A stretch of DNA of 7,289 nt, taken from positions 1-7,289 of the forward strand of contig JAAUQA010000153.1 of the NCBI GenBank assembly GCA_012032855.1, written 5' to 3'. The notes under the pieces were generated by a model. The model saw only the letters and a program-made list of their open reading frames with translations, was not told the DNA's origin and made no database searches. The stretch's first letter is position 1; each line of letters starts with the position of its first letter. The stretch comes from Candidatus Competibacteraceae bacterium (GTDB lineage Bacteria > Pseudomonadota > Gammaproteobacteria > Competibacterales > Competibacteraceae). Of the stretch, positions 1 through 7,170 are shown one piece after another. The translations under genes were made by a program, and so were the position numbers.

Positions 1-87
1 CGGATTCCACTGATGGTCACAGCACCAGCAAAATCAGCGTGAGTGAACTTATGAGGGAGGCGAACCTTGAGAACCCCCAATTAGATG
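1..87. other. Downstream flank, no supported gene
   Basis: These bases follow the corrected stop of the amidase. I see no hairpin with a T tract on the minus strand. On the plus strand a frame is open from base 3 to a TAA at 192-194 and reads hydrophilic (for example STSKISVSELMREANLENPQ near its start). It could be the end of a convergent gene coming from the left, but most of it is antisense to the amidase and I recognise no family in it. Confidence 0.35.
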
Positions 88-1018
88 TCAGCAAAAAACA
101 CCCTCCGGCATCGAAAACCCACCGTCCAATTCGGCACATTAACCAACTGAGAAATCCTCAAATCACCCGCAACACCGCACAAGCAATAAGCTAATTCCGG
201 CTCTAAACCATAGCGTCTACCAAGCAAATCAATCATAAACCGCACGGCGTCCTGTGCCGCCGTAAAAAGGTCCGAGCCGATACCGGTGGTCATCAGGCTG
301 CGTCCTCCACTGACTTCAGCATATCCCCCTGACGGGATGAAAGCCATCGGCTGAGGAATCGTCTGTTGCACGGTTTTAATCACGCTAACGCGAATCTGAA
401 TACTCAACCGAGTCTCAATCGCCGTGCCGCAGACTTCCCCATCGCCTTGCGCGGCATGACCATCGCCCACCGACAGCAACGCACCCGGCACTTCAACCGG
501 TAACAGCAGTTGCGTGCCGCGCACTAGATTTTTGATGTCCATGTTCCCTCCGCAATTACTGGGCGGGATGGCGCTGTGGCAGCCGGGTTGTGCCGGAGCA
601 ACGCCAATGGTGCCGGCGAACGGACGAGTGGGCAGACGCACATTATCGGTAAACCGGACTACCGTCTCATCGTAACTGGACAGGTGCAAAAACGGGTCCG
701 GGAAGTCGGCTTGCAACAGCCCAAATTCCGGTATGAGCGCCGTCCAGCCCCAATCGCTCAATCCAAAATCCAGAATATCAATGACCAGCGTATCGCCCGC
801 TTCTGCGTCTTCGACATAAATTGGGCCAGTCAGCGGATTGGCATTTTCCGGTGCTAAGTTCAGTACCGCAGCATGATTATCGGTAGGTTGAATACGATTA
901 CCAGAGGCATCCAGCAACTCCAATTCCAGTTTCTCGCCGGGTGCGACGGTCAGGGCTGGCGGATAACTGTGATCCCACCCCAAATGGTGCGATGGCTATG
1001 TAGGGTTTTGATGGTCAT
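88..1018 (-). CDS. Acetamidase/formamidase-family amidase, two apparent frameshifts
   Basis: A member of the FmdA/AmdA family, cytoplasmic enzymes that hydrolyse small amides to a carboxylate and ammonia. With two bases restored it is 310 aa, normal for the shorter bacterial members. Visible landmarks (corrected numbering) are HHLGWD (11-16), PPALTVAPGE (20-29), GTIGVAPAQPG (136-146), CGGNMD (156-161) and the strongly conserved GDGHAAQGDGEVCGTAIE (185-202), then LCGVAGDLRISQ. The start ATG at 1018 begins MTIKTLHSHR; a base is missing near 989-992, after which the long frame runs from HHLGWD. Near the end, a minus-strand run of four T at 117-114 needs one more, giving VGFSMPEGVFC and a stop at 90-88, like the usual (L/M)P-x-x-(I/V)F ending. 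Unrepaired, the readable frame is about 983-81 with an atypical tail. The gene lies 30 nt after the M42 stop and is likely co-transcribed. Its substrate is unknown; the terminal amide of NAGGN or a breakdown product is a speculative candidate. Confidence 0.85.
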
Positions 1019-1040
1019 TGGGGCACTACCGGAAATTGGT

Positions 1041-1058
1041 CGCGGTCCTCAGACCGCG
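1041..1058 (-). other. Perfect inverted repeat at the stop of the second M42 gene
   Basis: CGCGGTC-CTCA-GACCGCG is a 7-bp perfect stem rich in G and C with a 4-nt loop; the loop contains the TGA stop of the M42 gene. No T tract follows in the direction of transcription, so a standard intrinsic terminator is unlikely. It may slow degradation of the upstream mRNA, lower expression of the amidase gene 30 nt downstream, or be chance. Confidence 0.5.
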
Positions 1059-2161
1059 TTGAGATGCGGAAATCTTCGGGAATCACCCGCTAACAGCGGA
1101 TACACGGGCTTGCTAAGACTGTAGAAATACAGCAACTTGGCTATCGACTCCAGACTGTCGAAGTGGGTGCGTTCGTAACCATGCGTCGCATCGGTGCCAA
1201 AGGTAATCAAGGCATTGCGCACATCATGACCGGCGGTGATGGCGGAATTAGCATCAGAGTAATAATAGCGAAACACATCGGTTTGATAACCGATCCGGTA
1301 TTTTTGACACAGCCCTTTGAGCTTTTGCAGCATGTGATAATCGAAAGGCCCGCTGGTATCCTGAGCGCACAGGGTAACGCCGGTTTCCCGCGCATTTTGA
1401 CCGGGCGCTACTGGACCGATGTCGATGCCGACAAATTCGCTGATGTGCTTGGCCAACGACGCGCTGGCCCCGGTACCTACTTCTTCGGTGATGGTAAAAA
1501 TGGCGTGAAAGTCGATGGCAGGCTTGACGTCATTGTCTCGTATCGCCTTCAAACAGCTGAGCAAAGCGCTCGCTCCCGCTTTGTTATCTAAATGACGCGC
1601 CGTGATAAAGCCGTTTTCCGATAACTCTGGGTCGGAATCGAAAGCGACATAATCACCGTCTTCGATGCCGAGATCGCTCAGATCTTGCGTATTGGCCACT
1701 CGCTCATTGAGCCGGACTTCGACTTGCGGCCACTCCACCGGTAACGTATCGACTCGTTCGTTGAAGGCGTGTCCGGATGCCAACAACGGCAATACCTGGC
1801 CACGGAACGAGCGGTTACGACTGAATACCGTTACCCGTCCCCCTTCGGCAAACCGGCTGGACCAAGTGCCGACTGGTTTCAAGGCCAGTCGCCCGTTGGG
1901 TTTTAGGGCGCTGACCGTTGCGCCGATGGTATCAAGATGATTGACTACCGCCCGTCCGCAGTGATGCCGACGCCCTTCCAATTGGGCGATGATGGTGCCG
2001 CGTCGAGTCAGTTGGTAGGGAATGCCTAGTTTGTCGAGTTCGCCTGAGACATAACGGCTGATCTCATCGGTAAAGCCCGATGGGCAGGGAATAGCCAACA
2101 TGTCCAGCAACCGCGCACACAGATACTCCTTGTCGATGAAAACAGTACGGGCTGGACTCAT
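1049..2161 (-). CDS. M42-family peptidase of the NAGGN cluster, copy 2, complete active site
   Basis: A 370-aa M42-family metallopeptidase, closely related to the gene just upstream. All expected sites are present: NHLD (His75), LDNKAG (Asp192), the pair Glu226-Glu227 in ITEEVGTG, Asp247 in VGIDIGP, and His333 in GYERTHFD. The segment YYYSDANSA (299-307) and GTDATHGYERTH (322-333) are well kept, whereas copy 1 has diverged there. M42 enzymes remove N-terminal residues from peptides using two metal ions and act in the cytoplasm. In NAGGN operons one such gene normally accompanies the two biosynthetic genes; a role in breaking down or trimming the dipeptide is an inference. The ATG at 2161 follows the previous stop by 3 nt and has a good ribosome binding site. 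The stop codon (1051-1049) sits in the loop of an inverted repeat. No frameshift is seen, and this is the best candidate for the active member of the pair. Confidence 0.92.
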   Translation of the reverse strand: MSPARTVFIDKEYLCARLLDMLAIPCPSGFTDEISRYVSGELDKLGIPYQLTRRGTIIAQLEGRRHHCGRAVVNHLDTIGATVSALKPNGRLALKPVGTWSSRFAEGGRVTVFSRNRSFRGQVLPLLASGHAFNERVDTLPVEWPQVEVRLNERVANTQDLSDLGIEDGDYVAFDSDPELSENGFITARHLDNKAGASALLSCLKAIRDNDVKPAIDFHAIFTITEEVGTGASASLAKHISEFVGIDIGPVAPGQNARETGVTLCAQDTSGPFDYHMLQKLKGLCQKYRIGYQTDVFRYYYSDANSAITAGHDVRNALITFGTDATHGYERTHFDSLESIAKLLYFYSLSKPVYPLLAGDSRRFPHLNAV

Positions 2162-2164
2162 TCC

Positions 2165-3328
2165 TTATCCTTGATGACACATGAGCACCTCCGCCACCGA
2201 TGGCTGGCGGGCTGGCGATACCGGCAGATTATCCGAGGTAATCTGGTGAGAGAAATCATCCACCGTAGTAAATTGCGTATCCTGTTTAAAGGTTGGTTCG
2301 GAACACAGATACGCCACGAGTAGCCGCGCGACATTTTCCAGGCTGCCTATGTGGGTGCGCTCAATACTATGGGAAGCATCACCGGCATAGGCAATGACTG
2401 CTGTGCGGACATCGTGCCCGGCAGCCAAGGCCGAAGCGGTATCACTGTGGAAAGCTTCCAGCACTTTCTTTTGGTGGGGGATATTCAGTTCAATCGCTAA
2501 TTGATGCAAATGGGCGGTGAAGTGGTAATCATATGGGCCGCTGGCATCGCTGGCAGCCAGCGTAACGCGCTTGAACGGAGATTTCTCGGTGGAAGGCACG
2601 GAGGCGAAATCCACCGTCAGCAGTTCGCTGACATCCGGTAGCACGGCACTGCCGGTGCCAGTGCCGATGGTTTCGGTAATGGTAAATAACGTGTAAGTGT
2701 CGCGGGCAGGTTGCAAACCCGATTCGACTAAATGCCGCAAGGTTTCCAACACCGCCGCCGCGCCCGCCTTGTTATCGATACTGCGCCCGACGATATAGCC
2801 ATTGGCCAGCACTTCCGGGGTACTGTCGAGCGCGATAAAATTACCGACCTCAATACCGAGATCGCGCACATCGTCGGCATCGAAGACCGGCTCATCAAGC
2901 CGCAGCTCGATATGGTCCCAATTCATCGGTACCGCCTCGACCCCACGATCACGCGAAACTCCCCATTGCACCATCGGCAACAGATTACCCCGGTAACTGC
3001 CGTGCTCGCTGAATACCGTGACTCGGGCACTTTCGGCAAAGCGGCTACTCCAGAACCCAATCGGCGCCACCGCAATCCGCCCGTCGTCACGAATAAAGCG
3101 CACCATCGCGCCGATAGAATCGACATGGTTGACGATGGCACGCGCCGGTCCCGAACCGCTGCCGGGCAACTTGGCGCGAATCGTACCACGCCGGGTCAAA
3201 TCATATTGAATCTCCATAGCGGCAAGTCGTTTACCGATGTAATGCACGATCTCATCGGTAAACCCGCACGGACTGGGGATGGCCAGTAATTCCAGCAAGG
3301 TCTGTTGAATACGTTCGGGATCAATCAT
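2165..3328 (-). CDS. M42-family peptidase of the NAGGN cluster, copy 1, lacking one metal ligand
   Basis: An M42 (glutamyl aminopeptidase-like) protein of the subgroup found in NAGGN operons; M42 enzymes are usually di-metal aminopeptidases that assemble into large hollow cytoplasmic particles. The product is 387 aa from the ATG at 3328. An in-frame TTG at 3346 would add six residues but overlap ngg by 19 bases. I chose the ATG because it forms TGATG with the ngg stop, typical of translational coupling. Visible family sites are NHVD (His68), IDNKAG (Asp185), Asp240 in LLTVDFAS, and the late His326 in IERTHIGS. The usual Glu-Glu pair (catalytic base plus metal ligand) reads ITETIGTG: Glu219 is kept but the ligand position is Thr220 (codon ACC). 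The 43-residue tail after 345 is longer than in copy 2. The protein is clearly homologous to its neighbour along the whole core. It may be inactive, altered in metal use, or a structural partner of copy 2. Its natural substrate is not known from the sequence. Confidence 0.88.
   Translation of the reverse strand: MIDPERIQQTLLELLAIPSPCGFTDEIVHYIGKRLAAMEIQYDLTRRGTIRAKLPGSGSGPARAIVNHVDSIGAMVRFIRDDGRIAVAPIGFWSSRFAESARVTVFSEHGSYRGNLLPMVQWGVSRDRGVEAVPMNWDHIELRLDEPVFDADDVRDLGIEVGNFIALDSTPEVLANGYIVGRSIDNKAGAAAVLETLRHLVESGLQPARDTYTLFTITETIGTGTGSAVLPDVSELLTVDFASVPSTEKSPFKRVTLAASDASGPYDYHFTAHLHQLAIELNIPHQKKVLEAFHSDTASALAAGHDVRTAVIAYAGDASHSIERTHIGSLENVARLLVAYLCSEPTFKQDTQFTTVDDFSHQITSDNLPVSPARQPSVAEVLMCHQG
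2168..2172 (-). promoter_or_regulatory. Ribosome binding site of the second M42 gene
   Basis: AAGGA on the minus strand, 6 nt before the ATG at 2161, lies inside the last codons of the upstream M42 gene. The stretch AAGGATAAGGA-ATG holds both the upstream stop (TAA at 2167-2165) and the binding site, which indicates coupled translation of the two paralogues. Confidence 0.7.
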
Positions 3329-5006
3329 CAGCCGGTCCCAGTCCAACGCCCGCTGATTGACAACGGGAACAATAGATCGATAAAGCGTTGCGCGGTCGGC
3401 TGCGGTTCGTGATTGGCCAAACCGACCCGCTCGTTAGCCTCAATAATGACATGCGCCGGTTGATCCGGTGTGCGGACCATAAAGTCTAAGCCCACCACCG
3501 GAATGTCCAGGGTGCGGGCGGCTTTTACCGCTGCTGCCACCAACCTTGGATGCAAGATGCCGGTGACATCATGAATAGTGCCGCCGGTATGCAGATTGGC
3601 GGTCTTGCGCGCCGTGACGATCACGCCTTTTTCAACGATGGAATCCAAGGTATACCCCTGTTGGGCTAAGCAGCGTTCGGTCTCGGCATCAATGGGAATA
3701 TGACTCTCACCACCGGTAGCGGCTGCACGGCGACGACTTTGTTTTTCCAGTAAAGTCCGCGCATCATTTTGACCATCGCCGATAAACTGGGCCGGTTTGC
3801 GCACCGCAGCAGCGACCACCTTGTAATTGATCACTACGATACGCAAATCCTGTCCGGGTTGAAACGATTCCAGCAACACCCGATCACTGAATTGTTCGGC
3901 CTTCGTTATGGCGGTTTTGAGCGCTTCTGCATCGGTCACGCCGACAGTAATGCCTTTGCCTTGCTCACCAATGGTCGGTTTGACGACTATCGAGTTATGT
4001 TGTTCAAGAAAAGCTAGGTTGCTCTTCCGGGAACCGGCTAGCTGAAACGCCGGCGTTTTCAGACCGGCTTTGCTGAGCCAACGGTTGGTGACATATTTAT
4101 CCTGACAGCGACTCATTGCAACGGCGCTGGTCAACTCACTCAGCGATTCACGGCAGGTAATGCTTTTGCCGCCGTTGCTGAGGCGAAAATAGCCCTCCTC
4201 GGCATCCAGAACTTCTACTGAAATGCCCCGGCCCCTCGCTTCATCGACAATGATTTTGGCATAGGGATTTAGGTTGCCTTCCAGATCGGGGCCGACAAAT
4301 AAGGCTTCGTTAAACGCATTTTTATTTTTGATGGCGAAGGTTTGAACCTGCTCAAACCCTAGCTTGCTGTATAAGCTCTTGGCAAACTCGTTGTCATGCA
4401 TCACCGACAAGTCCATATAGGCGCACTGCTGGCCTTTGAAATACCCGGCCAGACTTCTAACCAGCGCCTCGCCGATACCCGGTTGGCGGGCTTGCGGATC
4501 TACCGCCAGACACCACAGGCTGGAACCCTTGTCGGGGTCATCGAATAGTTTGCAATGATTGATCCCCATAACCGTACCGACAATCCGCTGGGTGACAGGA
4601 TCTTCCGCGACCAGGAACACGATGGTGGTAGCGTCACGCATTTGCCACACGTAATTCGGGTCGGTGGGCATCATATTACGTTTCAAATACAGCTCATTGA
4701 TGGCGTAAGCATCATTTTCGCTGCTAATCGGCCGCACGGTGATCTCGTTCGATTCGTCATCAGCACCTTCAAAGTGCTGCATATCCAGGCGCAGGGTATC
4801 GGATGGGTCCAAAAACAGTTGCTGCGGCGCATAGGACAGCACCACATGGGGCTGATTAACATAAATCGCAATATCGCGATTACCGCGACGCTCGTGGCAG
4901 AGCTCTGTCGCCAAGCAACCGGGTCGGTAAAGGTGTGACCCATGATAATCCGGCCCCAGCCGCAAAAGATTGTGGTGTTCTTTTTCATCGTCGCTTTGCT
5001 CTCCAT
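3328..5006 (-). CDS. ngg: N-acetylglutaminylglutamine synthetase (GNAT/ATP-grasp fusion), frameshifted near the start
   Basis: This fusion enzyme acetylates glutamine with acetyl-CoA and joins it to a second glutamine with ATP, giving the dipeptide that AsnO then amidates. Numbering is from the ATG at 5006 with one base restored. A conserved N-terminal block has CGWGRIIMGHTF (15-26), then GNRDIAIYV and PHVVLSYAPQQLFLDPSDTL (53-72). A GNAT domain follows (about 89-230) with the acetyl-CoA loop in LAVDPQARQPGIGEALV and the end LYSKLGF. The ATP-grasp domain (about 297-552) shows VVKPTIGEQGKG (341-352), LLESFQPGQDLRIVV, the basic QSRRRAAATGGE and the metal-site end IIEANERVGLANHEPQP. The block before residue 32 is in another frame from the rest. 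One T is missing from GCTTGG at 4916-4911 on the minus strand; restoring it gives DPVALATELCHERRG and a 559-aa product. An ATG at 4988 (553 aa) is an equally possible start. The downstream frame also stays open back to a TTG at 5061. The stop shares a base with the next gene's ATG. Confidence 0.9.
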
Positions 5007-5091
5007 TGGACGAAAGGGTGCGGGTAATTCTGGATCGGCTTAATGACCGTAAAGTTAACAACCCAGATAATCGTCACTGCGGTAAGAAAGT

Positions 5092-6865
5092 TTACAACGC
5101 CTGCGCTTGCAACCAAATTTCCAGCAAGCCGAGTTGCCACAGCTTTGACCCGCGTAATGGGGTGATGTGGCTTTCCGGGTCATCCAGCAAACCATTCACA
5201 TACTCTTGCTGAAACAGACCCCGTTGCTGCGCTTTAGAATTCAGCAGCGCATCGCGCACATAATCGAGCACACTGCCTTGTAAATATTTAAGCGCCGGCA
5301 CCGGGAAATAGCCTTTGGGTCGATCAATGACCGCGCTGGGAATCACTGCACGGGCAGTCTCTTTGAGGATGTATTTACCCTCATTAGCGACTTTGAAACG
5401 CGACGGCATACGGGGCAGCAAACTCTGCCAATTCATGATCGAGAAAAGGAACCCGCGCTTCCAGGCCCCAAGCCATCGTCATATTATCAACCCGTTTGAC
5501 TGGATCGTCGACCAGCATCACTGTGGTATCCAGACGTAAAGCCTTATCTACAGGATCATCCGCGCCGGGTTGAGCGAAGTGTTGCCGCACGAACGCATCG
5601 GCATGATCCGTATCGACTAAACGCGTTTGGACAACCCGCTGATATTCCGTGAAGTCGCGATCAAAAAACGCTTGTCGATAGGATTCAAACGGCGTGGTGC
5701 TATCGATTAACGGCGGATACCAATGATAGCCGCCGAACACTTCGTCAGCGCCCTGCCCGCTTTGTACCGCCTTGCAGGTTTTGGCGACTTCCCGCGATAA
5801 CAGATAAAAACCGATGCAATCATGGCTGACCATCGGCTCGGACATCGCGGTGATGGCTAACGGTAGTTGTTCCAGCAATTCGCTGGAAGAAACGCGGATT
5901 TGGTGGTGCTTAGTCGCAAAGTGATTAGCGATAATATCCGAGTATTTGAACTCATCGCCGGCCTCGCCGCCGACCGACTCGAAACCCACCGAGTAGGTGT
6001 TCAAGTTGCTGACACCATTCTCCGCCATCAGCCCCACTAATAGACTGGAATCCACGCCGCCAGACAGCAACACGCCGACATCAACCGCCGCGACCAAACG
6101 ACGCTTGACCGCTTTGCGCAATTCTTCCAGCAGCGCCTCGCGCCAGTCTTCGAAAGAGCGCTCAGCATCGCCGCCCTGACGGGTAAAATCCAAGCGCCAA
6201 TAGCGCACTTTTTCGGTGCGGCCATCGGCATCAATACTCATATAATGCCCTGGCGGTAGCTTTTTGACCCCGGCCAACATTGTGTGCGGCGCGGGCACCA
6301 CCGCGTGGAAGTTCAAGTAATAATTCAAGGCGATAGGATCAATGCTGGTGTCCACATCGCCCGCCGCGAGTAATGCCGGCAAGCTGGAAGCAAATCGCAG
6401 CCGCTGATCTTGCCGAGTGTAATAAAGCGGTTTAATTCCCAACCGATCACGCGCCAAAAAGGTGCGGCCACTGTCCCGTTCCCAGATAGCAAAAGCAAAC
6501 ATGCCATTAAACCGCTGCAGACAGTCCGGTCCCCAGGCATGGTAGGCTTTCAAAATGACTTCGGTATCGCCTGTTGAATAAAAACGATAGCCCAGTCCGG
6601 TCAGGGTCTCACGGAGTTGGGGGTGATTGTAGATCGCGCCGTTGAACACGATGCCCAAGCCCAGATTGGGATCGAACATCGGCTGTTGCGAGTCCGGCGA
6701 CAAGTCCATGATCATCAGTCGGCGATGCCCAAAGGCCCGATTAGCCACACAAAAAACACCCGCATCATCCGGGCCACGGGCGCGCATCCGATTGTTCATG
6801 GCATGGATGCCGGCGGGGTCTACCGTTTGCCCATCGAAGCGAATTTCGCCGCTAATTCCACACAT
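5092..6865 (-). CDS. asnO: NAGGN synthesis amidotransferase (asparagine synthetase-like), frameshifted
   Basis: This is a class II glutamine amidotransferase/ATP-dependent amide synthetase of the asparagine synthetase B fold. In NAGGN-producing bacteria the AsnO subgroup uses glutamine nitrogen and ATP to amidate the C-terminal carboxyl of N-acetylglutaminylglutamine in the cytoplasm. The N-terminal glutaminase domain (about 1-200) starts MCGISGE, with Cys2 as the nucleophile once Met is removed. It also shows RARGPDD (28-34) and FNGAIYN (74-80), where standard AsnB has NGEIYN. The synthetase domain carries the pyrophosphate loop SGGVDSS (268-274), SGQGADEVFGGYHWYP (369-384) and GLEARVPFLDHE (467-478). 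The frame breaks after residue 484. A plus-strand run of four G at 5412-5415 holds one base too many; read with three, the protein continues RMPSRFKVANEGKY... through IDRPKGYFPVPALKYL to the stop at 5094-5092. The corrected length is 590 aa, normal for this subgroup. As written, the product would stop at 493 aa (stop at 5386-5384) and lose the conserved C-terminus. It is the first gene of the cluster. Sequence error is more likely than a true pseudogene. Confidence 0.92.
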
Positions 6866-7170
6866 ATGAACGCCTCTTAGAAGACTATTGCAGTGATCCG
6901 TCCCTAGTGGTTCTGAATCCAAACAAAAAGCACCATAAAAGCGCAAAGCCCACTCCGGAATTCCCTAATTTCGTGCGTCTGCTGGTAACCCAACGCTCCG
7001 GCATCACGGCGAGCCGAACGGCTTAAAGAACGGTTCATGCACTTTCATTTTTTGGTACTAATGGATGGGCTATCGGCTTTTATGCCCGCACTACAGACAA
7101 TCCTGTAATGCAAGCCTCGGACCATAAGTCTAGAGAGGGAAATAATGCGGAAATTGAGAGCAAGCTGGGA
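6866..7170. other. Intergenic region upstream of asnO
   Basis: About 305 bases separate the lyase stop from the asnO start, so the cluster promoter should lie here. I looked on the minus strand for paired -35/-10 hexamers and for a -24/-12 (sigma-54) element and found no convincing match. The half of the region nearest asnO has an AT-rich patch (about 6917-6945 on the plus strand) and a GGAATTCC palindrome at 6957-6964. At 7012-7023 there is a small inverted repeat, AGCCG-AA-CGGCT, with a 2-nt loop; it is too short and lacks a T tract, so I do not call it a terminator for the lyase gene. Two overlapping minus-strand micro-ORFs (7125-7045 and 7048-7004) are present but unrecognised. No tRNA or riboswitch fold was recognised by eye. 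Confidence 0.5.
6873..6878 (-). promoter_or_regulatory. Ribosome binding site of asnO
   Basis: AAGAGG on the minus strand lies 7 nt before the ATG at 6865. It decides the start. The reading frame is open for 27 more codons upstream (to an ATG at 6946), but only the 6865 start puts Cys directly after the initiator Met, as this amidotransferase class needs. Confidence 0.75.

Noticed and set aside
3..194. Plus-strand frame open from the left edge to a TAA at 192-194
   Set aside because: More than half is antisense to the amidase 3' end and no family was recognised. It could be the end of a convergent gene, but I cannot support it.
5007..5091. Internal promoter between asnO and ngg
   Set aside because: The 85-nt gap is AT-rich in part, but I found no pair of hexamers with proper spacing.
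5384..5436. Programmed +1 frameshift in asnO
   Set aside because: No known recoding signal is seen, and three other single-base indels of the opposite sign occur in the same cluster, so error or mutation is simpler.
6866..6946. In-frame N-terminal extension of asnO from an ATG at 6946
   Set aside because: Cys must follow the initiator Met to act as the free N-terminal nucleophile. The ATG at 6865 provides this and has AAGAGG 7 nt upstream.
7011..7024. Inverted repeat AGCCG-AA-CGGCT as terminator of the lyase gene
   Set aside because: The stem has only 5 bp, the loop is 2 nt, and there is no T tract on the relevant side.
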